From Bradyrhizobium sp. Gha (GTDB lineage: Bacteria > Pseudomonadota > Alphaproteobacteria > Rhizobiales > Xanthobacteraceae): a stretch of DNA of 64,000 bases. The stretch spans positions 62,001-126,000 of the forward strand of contig NZ_FOQM01000001.1 of assembly GCF_900113735.1 (NCBI RefSeq), given 5' to 3'. Positions 56,681 to 64,000 of the stretch are shown here, in pieces; the first letter of the stretch is position 1, and every line of letters begins with the position of its first letter. A program made the translations under genes and the position numbers. Below the pieces are notes generated by a model. That model had not been told where the DNA came from. It did no database searches and was given only the letters and a program-made list of their open reading frames with translations.

Positions 56681-58152
56681 GGTTGCGGCATCCCGGCTTC
56701 CACGGAGAAGGACGGCTCGCGAGGACCGGCGGCTCGCAGCGCCTGAGCGGCGCAGACGAGATCCCGCACATGCGCGAAGATGGGCAGACCGACGCGCCAG
56801 AAGGCGCTGCGGGCGAAGGCCGACGGCAGCGTGTAGCTGTAGATCAGGATCGGCTTCGAGCTGCGCGCCGCAAGTTGCCGCAGTGCGTCGACATCGAGCG
56901 GGACGCTGCGCTCGCTCGACAGCCCTGCTGCGAACACGATGAGATCGACCTCATCCCCTTCCAGCAGCACCTTCAGTGCCTGCATGGCGCCGCCCGTGAA
57001 GATGCCCTGCGCCGTCACGTCGACGGGGTTCGCCGCCGATCCATAGGAGGGAAAGGTCGGACGGAGCGACGTCTGAAGCCGGTCGCTCAGCGCGGGTATC
57101 ACGAAGCCCGCCGCAGAGAGACACTCGGACAGCACCGTACCCGCACCACCTGCCGTGGTGACGATCCCTGCCCGCTTGCCCGTAGCAGCGGGGCTCGTGA
57201 CGAGCGCAAGCGCTGCCGCAACCGCTTCGTCGGGTTCGATCACGACGACGACACCGAGCTTCGCCAACATGGAGTTCTCGTCGGCAACGGAGCCGGTCAC
57301 GCTGCCGGTATGGTGCAATGCGGCCCGTCGTCCCGCTTCCGATCGGCCGATCTTGATGATGATGATCGTCTTGCCAGCGGCACGCGCGCGTTCGGCGGCA
57401 AGCCTGAACCTCGTAGGGTCCCGGATTTCCTCGAGATAGGCGATGACAACCCTGCTCTCGATATCGCCGGCAAAGTATTCGATGAAATCCGCCGCAGTCA
57501 GATCGCACTCGTTTCCCGTGGTGACGATATGACTGAAGTCGAGCCCGAACGCCCTCCCGCGATTGAGCAGAGCAAAGCCGAGGCCTCCACTTTGCGCGAC
57601 GACGGCGACCTTTCCGGCATTGGCAATCACAGGCTCGGCTGCCTCGGTCGGCTCCGCCGCGGCGCTGAAGGTTGCCGCGATGCCATCGACGAGATTGTAG
57701 AATCCCTCGCAGTTCGGCCCGCAGATGCGAATCCCGGTGCGCCCCGCAATTTCGGTGAGTTGGAGCTGGAGACGCGCTTTTGCGGCACTCTCCTCGGCAA
57801 AGCCCGACGAGATGACGATCGCGGCACGCACGCCTGCTACGGCGCATTCCTCCACGACGTCGCAGACGAATTCGGCCGGAATCGCCACCACGGCGAGGTC
57901 GACCGCGGAGCCGGCGGCCGAGATGGAGGGGTAGCAGCGGAGCCCGTTGATCTCCTGATAGCTCGGATTGACGGGCACGATCCGGCCCTTGAAGCCGCAG
58001 CGGCGCAGCACGCGCATGAGCGAACCGCGGATCGTGCGCTGCTCGGCCGGAGCAGCTCCGATGATGGCGATGGACTTTGGCTGGACGAATGAACCGATCG
58101 TCGAGATGCCCGCATCTTGACTGGGTTCCTGGGGAAGCGATCGTGTTGTCAT
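56677..58152 (-). CDS. CoA-binding acyl-CoA synthetase-like protein without ATP-grasp domain
   Basis: 491 aa. CoA-binding Rossmann domain (SIAIIGAAPAEQRTIRGSLMRVL, VPVNPSYQEINGLRCYPSI), succinyl-CoA-ligase-like domain (NAGKVAVVAQSGGLGFALLNRG, TTGNECDLTAADFIEYF) with the phospho-His region ALHHTGSVTG, and a third domain. ADP-forming acyl-CoA synthetases normally add a beta part with ATP-grasp (total about 700 aa); none follows here. It could need a separate ATP-grasp subunit or be a CoA transferase-like or regulatory protein. Overlaps the genes on both sides. Confidence 0.85.
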   Translation of the reverse strand: MTTRSLPQEPSQDAGISTIGSFVQPKSIAIIGAAPAEQRTIRGSLMRVLRRCGFKGRIVPVNPSYQEINGLRCYPSISAAGSAVDLAVVAIPAEFVCDVVEECAVAGVRAAIVISSGFAEESAAKARLQLQLTEIAGRTGIRICGPNCEGFYNLVDGIAATFSAAAEPTEAAEPVIANAGKVAVVAQSGGLGFALLNRGRAFGLDFSHIVTTGNECDLTAADFIEYFAGDIESRVVIAYLEEIRDPTRFRLAAERARAAGKTIIIIKIGRSEAGRRAALHHTGSVTGSVADENSMLAKLGVVVVIEPDEAVAAALALVTSPAATGKRAGIVTTAGGAGTVLSECLSAAGFVIPALSDRLQTSLRPTFPSYGSAANPVDVTAQGIFTGGAMQALKVLLEGDEVDLIVFAAGLSSERSVPLDVDALRQLAARSSKPILIYSYTLPSAFARSAFWRVGLPIFAHVRDLVCAAQALRAAGPREPSFSVEAGMPQP

Positions 58153-59315
58153 CAGCGTGGTAATCCGACGAGGTTGCGAGCGATGATGATCCGCTGGATC
58201 TGTCCGGTGCCCTCAACGATGTTGAGCGCCTTGGCGTCGCGAAACAGCTTCTCGACCAGGCAATCCCCTGCTCCGGCCTCCAGACCGACGATCTCCATGC
58301 CGACGGTCGCGAGTTCGTGTGCGGTTTCCGCCGCGAACACCTTTGCCATCGAGGCATCGACGATGTTCGGGATCTTCTCGTCCGCCTTCCAGGCCGCGCG
58401 AAGCGTCATGAGCCATGCCGCGCGCAATCGGCGCCGCATCGCTTCGAGCCGATCCCGCACCCGCGCCGACTTGATGGATCCCGACTGCTTCGCGATATCG
58501 AGCGTCTCGTCGTAGGCGGACCGTGCAAGACCAACGGCGCTCGCGGCCACGCCGACGCGGGTCGTGTTGAGCGAGCCCATCGTGGCGCCATAGGCACTCG
58601 ATTGCGAGGTTCGCGCAGGCTGCTCTCCCCCCAGGAGATTCTCGTGCGGCACCTCGCAGTCCTCGAGAATAAACGAAACGGATTCGTATGCCCGCAGCCC
58701 CATTTTCTTCTCGATCTTGATGCCCGTCATGCCGGGGTTGCCATGTTCGACAAAGAACGCTCGCTGACCCGCGCGCCCCTTCTCTGGATCGAGGTTGGCC
58801 TGGATCAGCACCCAGTCGGCGCGAGCGGCATTGCCGATGAAGCATTTCGAGCCGCGCAGTACATAGCCTCGGTCGGTGCGTATGGCGCGCGTGCGGAATG
58901 CCGCCGTGTCTGAGCCGCCGCCTGGCTCCGTCAGCGCGAAGCTTCCCCAGCGCGGCTCCTTCGCGCCGCGGAACGGCCCAAGGAATCGCTCGCGCTGCTC
59001 GGGCGTACCGAGAGCGGCGACGATGGCGGCGGGAAGCCCCGGTCCCGGCGCCGCAACGCCCATGCCGCGATCCCAATAGGCATTTTCCTCGTTGAGCACG
59101 GCCATCCGGACGGCCGAGCCTTCGGATATCGTGTCGTCTTCCGCTGGCGAAGGATGCCGGCGGCGAAAGTCGACGAACTTCGCGAAGTAGGGATGATCGG
59201 CCGGAAGCGGGGCGGCGTTGCGGTCGGCCTCCAGCCCTGCCGGCCGAACCTCGTTCCGCCCCCACTCCCTGGCGCGCTCGATATGGGCGCGAAGCGCCGC
59301 ACTGAATCCGCTCAC
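58152..59315 (-). CDS. Acyl-CoA dehydrogenase with catalytic Glu (pair B)
   Basis: 387 aa. GSFALTEPGGGSDTAAFRT, YVLRGSKCFIGNAARAD, and the C-terminal NIVEGTGQIQRIIIARN with the Glu base. The spacing resembles glutaryl/isovaleryl-type enzymes, but the substrate cannot be read from sequence. The ATG overlaps the stop of the Glu-less partner (ATGA) and the stop overlaps the next start. Confidence 0.92.
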   Translation of the reverse strand: MSGFSAALRAHIERAREWGRNEVRPAGLEADRNAAPLPADHPYFAKFVDFRRRHPSPAEDDTISEGSAVRMAVLNEENAYWDRGMGVAAPGPGLPAAIVAALGTPEQRERFLGPFRGAKEPRWGSFALTEPGGGSDTAAFRTRAIRTDRGYVLRGSKCFIGNAARADWVLIQANLDPEKGRAGQRAFFVEHGNPGMTGIKIEKKMGLRAYESVSFILEDCEVPHENLLGGEQPARTSQSSAYGATMGSLNTTRVGVAASAVGLARSAYDETLDIAKQSGSIKSARVRDRLEAMRRRLRAAWLMTLRAAWKADEKIPNIVDASMAKVFAAETAHELATVGMEIVGLEAGAGDCLVEKLFRDAKALNIVEGTGQIQRIIIARNLVGLPR

Positions 59316-60373
59316 GCTGCAAACTCCATCGGGTTGGCGGGCGCGAGCGCCGCGCCGGCATCGTCCTGCGCGGCATCGGTGCCGCCGGCGAGCAAGCCGA
59401 GCGCGCGGCTGTCACGCATCGCCTTTTCAACGGGATAGTCCCGCATGAAGCCGTGGCCGCCCAGGATCTGCACGGCGTTTGGTCCGACGAACCGGCTCGC
59501 CTCGACCGCGTCGACGAATGCCGATGCCGCGGCGCCGGTCCCATCCATTCCGGCATCGATCAGTCGAGCGGCATCCGCGATCAGGAGACCGACACGCTCG
59601 ACGGCGATTTCCATGTCGACGATCAGGAAGGCGAGCGCCTGGTGGTGCGCGATGGGTTTGCCGAACGCCACGCGTTCGAGCGCGTAGCGACGCGAGAAGC
59701 CCGCAGCATCGACCAGAACGCCCCAGATCAAGGCGGCATGATAGAGCCGGACCTTCGCCCAAGCCTGCGCCGCCAATGTCGAATCACGCCAAACATGTGC
59801 TGGTGCGCCGCCGTAGCGGATGCGGCTGGCACCGGTCGCGTGCAGCGCAGCCCCGCGAGCCTGTTCCAGTTCGAACCCGCTCTCCATCACCCAGGCACCG
59901 TCGCGCCGAAGGCACACGAGGACATCGGCGTTGCCCGACGCGATCCATGCCGCCTCGCCCCGAACAGGTCCTTCGAGCACCGTACCGGCATCAACGTCGA
60001 TGAGGAGCGCGAGTCGCGTCTCCGGGCGGCTCGCGAGGAGGTCTCGATATCTCTCCAGGAGATCGCTGCCGCCGAATGTCTCGATGACGTAGGCGGCCGG
60101 GCCGAAACGATCCAGCGCGAGCGCGGCTCCGGCATCTGCCTCGGCCAGGATGCGGTTCACCAGGACGCGGCTCGAAAGACCAAGCCCAACACCTCCGAGA
60201 GCTTCCGGCAGATCAATCGCAGCAAGGCCGAGCGACTCGAAGCGCTCTTGCACGTCCCTGGCGACCGACCTCCTTGCCTCGAATTCACGCAGCTTCGGTC
60301 GCAACTCTTCGGTGGCAAACCGCCGAACAGTCTCCGACAGCATGTCGTCTGTATCGTTGGAGGAGAAGTTCAT
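59312..60373 (-). CDS. Acyl-CoA dehydrogenase-like subunit lacking catalytic Glu (pair B)
   Basis: 353 aa, short for the family. MLSETVRRFATEELRPKLREFE, ERVAFGKPIAHHQALAFLIVDME and ILGGHGFMRDYPVEKAMRDSRALG are family segments, but the catalytic block reads LLAGGTDAAQ with no Glu. First gene of the operon, 119 bp after the IclR stop, next to a TTCC-N8-GGAA site. Likely partner subunit of the following dehydrogenase. Confidence 0.88.
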   Translation of the reverse strand: MNFSSNDTDDMLSETVRRFATEELRPKLREFEARRSVARDVQERFESLGLAAIDLPEALGGVGLGLSSRVLVNRILAEADAGAALALDRFGPAAYVIETFGGSDLLERYRDLLASRPETRLALLIDVDAGTVLEGPVRGEAAWIASGNADVLVCLRRDGAWVMESGFELEQARGAALHATGASRIRYGGAPAHVWRDSTLAAQAWAKVRLYHAALIWGVLVDAAGFSRRYALERVAFGKPIAHHQALAFLIVDMEIAVERVGLLIADAARLIDAGMDGTGAAASAFVDAVEASRFVGPNAVQILGGHGFMRDYPVEKAMRDSRALGLLAGGTDAAQDDAGAALAPANPMEFAA

Positions 60374-60473
60374 TCGGACCCTAGATCTGGAGGAGACCTG
60401 CCCGAAGGCAGGCCGGCTCCCGATTAGAAGCGGTCCTTCATCCTCGCAACGAGATTCGCACAGGTGGACTATT

Positions 60474-60489
60474 TTCCATATCCAAGGAA
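60474..60489. promoter_or_regulatory. TTCC-N8-GGAA site upstream of the operon
   Basis: TTCCATATCCAAGGAA lies just past the IclR stop codon, 101 bp before the first operon ATG. Same geometry as the sites at 61268 and 38393, so the IclR protein probably controls the operon from here. Confidence 0.55.
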
Positions 60490-60491
60490 AC

Positions 60492-61250
60492 TCAGATCGT
60501 GGGCTGTGCCGGCAGAAACGCCTTGATCGACCTCTTCATCGACGCGAGATTCGCCGAGAGGTTCTTTTCGAGACGTCGCACCGGCCCGCCGAGCGCGATG
60601 ACGAACGTCCGATTGTAGGGTGCGACGGGCAGCGGCATCGCGATGACCCCGACACCTTCGGTATAGAGGTGGCGGGAGAAGAAGTAGCCCTGCCTGCGGA
60701 TGGTGGCCACCTTGTCCATCACGTCCTTCAACGCGACGCGACGGCTCCTGTTCGGCTCGTCATAGTTGCTCCGGTAGACCAGCGTATCGATTTCTGCGTC
60801 CGATTTTGTGCTCAGCAGCGCCAGCCCGACGCCGGATCTCGTCAGCGGTCGCAACGAGCCAGGCTCGGCAGAATAGCTCAACGGCTGTGGCGAACGCAGC
60901 ACGTGGACGTACTGCGCGCGGATCTCGCTCTGCGTTCCCAGGATGATGGTTTCCCGGGTGCGTTCGCGCAGATCCTCCATCAGCGGCAGCATCTTGAACT
61001 CATTGAAGAGCTGGTCGGCGACCCAGCGGCCGAGCACGGCAATGCGCATGGTCGGCAGGTATGTTCGTGTCGTCCGGTCATATTCGAGATAGCCGAGCAG
61101 CATCAGACTCTTCAGCATCGCCGCTCCGCTCGAGACGGGATAATCGAGCGCCTCGCAAATCTCCTTGAGGCCGAGCGGCCGCCGCTTCCGGTCGAAGAAT
61201 TCCATGATCTCGATGACGCGACGAGCCGATTTGATGGTGGAATTGGCCAT
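60492..61250 (-). CDS. IclR-family transcriptional regulator
   Basis: 252 aa. N-terminal winged helix (SARRVIEIMEFFDRKRRPLGLKEICEALDYPVSSGAAMLKSLMLLGYLEYD) and C-terminal IclR effector domain (LRSPQPLSYSAEPGSLRPLTRSGVGLALLS, GVIAMPLPV). Situated between the divergent crotonase gene and the beta-oxidation operon it probably controls. The effector is likely an acyl-CoA or acid of that pathway, which is inference. Partial duplicate at 38106-38374. Confidence 0.9.
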   Translation of the reverse strand: MANSTIKSARRVIEIMEFFDRKRRPLGLKEICEALDYPVSSGAAMLKSLMLLGYLEYDRTTRTYLPTMRIAVLGRWVADQLFNEFKMLPLMEDLRERTRETIILGTQSEIRAQYVHVLRSPQPLSYSAEPGSLRPLTRSGVGLALLSTKSDAEIDTLVYRSNYDEPNRSRRVALKDVMDKVATIRRQGYFFSRHLYTEGVGVIAMPLPVAPYNRTFVIALGGPVRRLEKNLSANLASMKRSIKAFLPAQPTI

Positions 61251-61267
61251 GACTGTTTCCGCCTGAA

Positions 61268-61283
61268 TTCCTTCTATGTGGAA
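61268..61283. promoter_or_regulatory. TTCC-N8-GGAA site in the IclR/crotonase divergent region
   Basis: TTCCTTCTATGTGGAA lies 18 bp upstream of the IclR ATG and 81 bp before the crotonase ATG. Retained in the decayed duplicate at 38393, which argues it is meaningful. Confidence 0.6.
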
Positions 61284-61363
61284 ACGACATCTTTATCAGG
61301 GATTCGCTTCCAATTCAGAAAGTCGCGTTTACCGTTCACCCGCGCAAGATGGGATAGGAGCTG

Positions 61364-62140
61364 ATGGAAGTTTTCGTAAGGAATGACGTTGTCGCGACCA
61401 TCGAGAATATGATCGGTCTGGTCGAGATTCGAAGGGGGCCGAACAATTTCTTCGATCTTGGCCTGATCGAAGCGATCGCCGATGCGTTCGCGCTCCTGGC
61501 CGAAGACCGGACGTGCCGCGCCATTGTGTTGGCGTCGCACGGCAAGGCGTTTTGCGCCGGAGCGGATTTCTCGAGGAGCGCGGGGACAGGTCGCCAGGGA
61601 TCCGATGGGGATCTATATCGGGCCGCGGTACGGCTGTTCGAGTGCCCGAAGCCGATCATCGCCGCCGTGCAGGGTCCCGCGATCGGTGGCGGGTTGGGGC
61701 TGGCGCTCGTCGCCGACTTTCGCGTGGCGGCGCCGGAGGCGCGATTTGCAGCGAACTTCGTCAAGCTGGGCATTCACCCAGGATTTGGCATTACCGCGAC
61801 GTTGCCCCGCCTCATCGGAGAGCAAAGGGCTGGCCTCATGCTCTACACCGGTCGCCGTATCAAGGCGGAGGAGGCGAGCGCGTCGGGTCTCGTTGACTTC
61901 CTCGTTCCGCAAGATCAATTGCGTGGTTCGGCGCTGGCGCTCGCAAGTGAGATCGCAGAGGCGGCGCCGCTCGCCGTTCTTGCCACACGCGCCACGATCC
62001 GCAAAGGTCTCGCCGAGTTAGTGCGCGCACAGACCGACCATGAGCTTGCCGAGCAAAACAAACTGTTTGCGACGACCGATTATCGCGAAGGGATCCGCGC
62101 CGTCGCGGAGCGCCGACCGGGACGATTTAGCGGAGCCTGA
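61364..62140 (+). CDS. Crotonase-superfamily protein (enoyl-CoA hydratase-like)
   Basis: 258 aa. Oxyanion-hole segments KAFCAGADF and GPAIGGGLGLALVADFRVAAPEARFAANFVKLGIHPGFGITATLPRLIG, and C-terminal MLYTGRRIKAEEASASGLVDFLV. The two Glu used by true enoyl-CoA hydratases are absent (GGGLGLAL in place of GGGxELAL; ANFVKLGIHPG in place of PEIxLGxxPG), so isomerase, lyase or hydrolase activity is possible. The gene is divergent from IclR and has a frameshifted paralogue at 38493. Confidence 0.88.
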   Translation: MEVFVRNDVVATIENMIGLVEIRRGPNNFFDLGLIEAIADAFALLAEDRTCRAIVLASHGKAFCAGADFSRSAGTGRQGSDGDLYRAAVRLFECPKPIIAAVQGPAIGGGLGLALVADFRVAAPEARFAANFVKLGIHPGFGITATLPRLIGEQRAGLMLYTGRRIKAEEASASGLVDFLVPQDQLRGSALALASEIAEAAPLAVLATRATIRKGLAELVRAQTDHELAEQNKLFATTDYREGIRAVAERRPGRFSGA

Positions 62141-62322
62141 CCTAGCGCATCCGTGATCTTACGCTCACGACACCGGCAGGCGTTCGCTGACGTTCGCAAG
62201 GTTGTCCGGTGGATTGCTATTGGTCGGAAGGCAGAGGCTCGTTGGCTGGTACGGCGATTTCCCGGACCGCGAGTTGCCAAGGAAACGATTCGTATAGTAA
62301 GATAAAAGCGAGACGCAGTACC

Positions 62323-63045
62323 GTGCGGCGTGTCTTTCAAGCATTTGTCGATCGTCTCGTCGAAGGTAAGGATTACAAGGATCTCGGAGACGGATTGGCC
62401 GAATCTGCTGCGGCGCTCAATCTCTGCTGCTTCGCCTACCTTTCTCTGCCGCGCGCTCCAGGCGCACCGCCGCTGCTGATTTCAAATTATCCTTCAACTT
62501 GGACTTCATACTATTTGCAAAGGCAATATGAGCGGACCGATCCCGTAGTTGTGCAAGCGCTCCACTATCCAAGTCCATTTCGGTGGGGCCTCGGAGTAGG
62601 ACTGGCAGCGAGCTCGGACCCTGAACGTGAGCTGTTCGAGGAAGCGGCTCGCTTTGGCATTCGCTGTGGGTTCACAATTCCCATTCACGATAGTAGCGGA
62701 GCCATTGCCGCGGTTACCTTTGCTGCTGATGAGCGTCGGTCGACTTTCGAGCGTACAATTGACGATCATGCACTCGTCCTACAGCTCATGGCGATTTACT
62801 TTCATGCCCACGCCCAGCGCAAGATCGCATTCGATAATCGGATTGACGGCGTTAATCTTTCACCCCGAGAGACTGAATGTCTCAAGTGGGCCGCCGAGGG
62901 GAAATCGGCCTGGGAGACTGGGCGCATCATGGGAATCTCGCGTCATACGGTGGCCTTTCATCTCGAAAATGCCAGGGCAAAGCTCGGTGTTGGATCGACA
63001 ATTCAGGCGGTCGCGCGTCTTGCTTCAGCGAAGCATCGCATCTAA
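62323..63045 (+). CDS. LuxR-family acyl-homoserine-lactone receptor
   Basis: 241 aa from a GTG start. The autoinducer-binding residues all occur: Trp60 and Tyr64 in TWTSYYLQ, Asp73-Pro74 in ERTDPVV, Trp88 in FRWGLG, and the Gly in FGIRCGFTIPIH. The C-terminal LuxR HTH is LSPRETECLKWAAEGKSAWETGRIMGISRHTVAFHL. The frame is open to 62209, but family length favours 62323. Lies 96 bp before the synthase on the same strand, as in bjaR1-bjaI. Confidence 0.9.
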   Translation: MRRVFQAFVDRLVEGKDYKDLGDGLAESAAALNLCCFAYLSLPRAPGAPPLLISNYPSTWTSYYLQRQYERTDPVVVQALHYPSPFRWGLGVGLAASSDPERELFEEAARFGIRCGFTIPIHDSSGAIAAVTFAADERRSTFERTIDDHALVLQLMAIYFHAHAQRKIAFDNRIDGVNLSPRETECLKWAAEGKSAWETGRIMGISRHTVAFHLENARAKLGVGSTIQAVARLASAKHRI

Positions 63046-63066
63046 AGCATGCGTCTCGCGTTAGCA

Positions 63067-63084
63067 CCTCCTTAGTTGAGGAGG
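63067..63084. promoter_or_regulatory. Inverted repeat before luxI, candidate lux box
   Basis: CCTCC-N8-GGAGG, 18 bp, between the luxR stop and the luxI ATG (58 bp upstream). Size and position suit a LuxR operator; it could also be a simple hairpin. Confidence 0.4.
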
Positions 63085-63141
63085 CTGCGGGCCCACGAAG
63101 CTTGTCCTTCAATAGACCATTGTCGTCTTTGGAGGCACATC

Positions 63142-63771
63142 ATGATGCAGGTCATCACGCGAGAATACTATGGGGCTCTCGCCCATGAGATCGCCGAAAT
63201 GCACCGGCTTCGGTACCGGGTATTCAAAGAACGACTCCAATGGGACGTCCAAATCAGCGGCGATATGGAGATAGACGAATTCGATGCCCTTCATCCCGTT
63301 TATCTAATTCAGCGAGCGAGCGACTACCGTATTCAAGGTTGCGTTCGAATGCTTCCGTCCACGGGGCCGACAATGTTGCGAGATATTTTCCCGGCCTTGC
63401 TGGACGGGAAGTCGTTCCAAGCAATTCCTTCAGTTTGGGAAAGTAGCCGTTTCGCACTCGACGTTGCCAATGACGCGCGCAGCACAATTCATGGCTTGAC
63501 CAACGCAACTTACGAGCTCTTCGCCGGCATGATCGAGTTCGGTCTATCGCGACGCCTAACGGACATTGTTACCGTCACAGACACCCGCATGGAGCGCCTC
63601 TTGCGTCGTGCGGGATGGCCCCTACGCCGAACAGGCCAGCCAAGAAGATTTGGAAACACTGAGGCAGTTGCTGGCTATCTTGAGGTCTCCTCGGAATGCC
63701 TGACACAGGTACGAACTGCGGGAAAGCTGCAGTCTCCGATACTTTGGGAACCTGCAGTGACAGCCGCGTAG
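63142..63771 (+). CDS. Acyl-homoserine-lactone synthase (BjaI/BraI-like)
   Basis: 209 aa. All eight invariant LuxI residues are visible: Arg24, Phe28, Trp34 (HRLRYRVFKERLQWDV), Asp45 and Asp48 (DEFDAL), Arg69 (GCVRML), Glu100 and Arg103 (WESSRFALD). The wording (ITREYYGALAHEIAEMHRLRYRVF, GPTMLRDIFPALL) is that of the Bradyrhizobium group that makes isovaleryl- or cinnamoyl-HSL from acyl-CoA rather than acyl-ACP. GGAGG at 6 bp before the ATG fixes the start. Positive feedback from the upstream LuxR is expected. Confidence 0.92.
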   Translation: MMQVITREYYGALAHEIAEMHRLRYRVFKERLQWDVQISGDMEIDEFDALHPVYLIQRASDYRIQGCVRMLPSTGPTMLRDIFPALLDGKSFQAIPSVWESSRFALDVANDARSTIHGLTNATYELFAGMIEFGLSRRLTDIVTVTDTRMERLLRRAGWPLRRTGQPRRFGNTEAVAGYLEVSSECLTQVRTAGKLQSPILWEPAVTAA

Positions 63772-63795
63772 ACAACGCGCTGTTTCGAAGGCTCC

Positions 63796-64000
63796 ATGTC
63801 AAATCCTAGCATCAGGAAGCTTCAAATGGCTCCTGCTTCTCAAGCTACCCGAATCGAGTTGCGTCACTTGCGGGCCGCAATAGCTGCCGCAGATTGCGGA
63901 AGCCTTCGCCAGGCTTCGGAGCTTCTGGTGGTCCGACATTCCGTCTTAAGTCGCTTGATCAGCCAGCTAGAACATTTGGTCGGCGCGACGCTATTTGAAC
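63796..64000 (+). CDS. LysR-family regulator, 5' part cut by window end
   Basis: The first 68 codons give TRIELRHLRAAIAAADCGS and LRQASELLVVRHSVLSRLISQLEHLVGATLFE, the standard LysR winged helix-turn-helix. Starts 25 bp after luxI on the same strand, so may be co-transcribed or quorum-regulated. The effector domain lies outside the window. Confidence 0.8.
   Translation, partial: MSNPSIRKLQMAPASQATRIELRHLRAAIAAADCGSLRQASELLVVRHSVLSRLISQLEHLVGATLFE

Noticed and set aside
1..64000. CRISPR array, prophage or toxin-antitoxin locus
   Set aside because: No regularly spaced repeats, phage structural genes or recognisable toxin-antitoxin pair seen.

Overview
The window reads as high-GC alphaproteobacterial DNA of the Bradyrhizobium / Nitrobacteraceae type. 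The indicators are a BjaI/BraI-like acyl-homoserine-lactone synthase with its LuxR partner, FixJ-type response regulators, the large kinase/ATPase/histidine-kinase hybrid typical of these genomes, several small exported proteins, and paired acyl-CoA dehydrogenases under an IclR regulator. No ribosomal, replication or obviously essential gene was seen; the content looks accessory. Assignments come from reading the sequence and the translations only.

Layout. 1-2.1 kb: small ORFs. 2.1-35.7 kb: a segment bracketed by two direct repeats of about 470 bp. Each contains an identical 47-bp copy of the 3' end of a tRNA-Gln(TTG) gene (2442-2488 and 35587-35633), the usual footprint of tRNA-targeted integration. 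Inside are redox and hydrolytic enzymes (cytochrome P460, a molybdenum oxidoreductase with its flavin reductase, a frameshifted RclA-like flavoprotein, three alpha/beta hydrolases, lactonase, amidase), stress proteins (Dps, RclC-like DUF417) and dense regulation (two AraC proteins, two response regulators, an ECF sigma factor, a sensor kinase, an adenylate cyclase and a 1838-aa kinase hybrid). Four intergenic regions in this segment, and none seen outside it, share one composite promoter/operator arrangement. The right repeat is split by an IS66 element (32371-35353) with an 8-bp target duplication and a passenger membrane-protein gene.

35.7-51 kb: mixed and partly decayed. It has fumarylacetoacetase, ActP and IclR remnants fused together, a broken crotonase, a solute-binding protein, a THUMP-type methyltransferase, an IS630 remnant, an ArsR-SRPBCC unit with a clear operator, a split GH13 gene, and frameshifted MFS and FUSC genes.

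51-62.1 kb: an intact seven-gene minus-strand beta-oxidation operon (two catalytic plus Glu-less acyl-CoA dehydrogenase pairs, a CoA-ligase-like protein without ATP-grasp, thiolase, FadJ-like protein). An IclR gene lies just upstream and a crotonase gene is divergent from it. A decayed copy of the IclR-crotonase pair lies at 38.1-39.3 kb, and TTCC-N8-GGAA sites accompany both copies. 62.3-63.8 kb: luxR-luxI quorum-sensing pair, then the start of a LysR gene cut by the window end. Because BjaI-type synthases use acyl-CoA, the adjoining acyl-CoA operon may be functionally linked to the signal.
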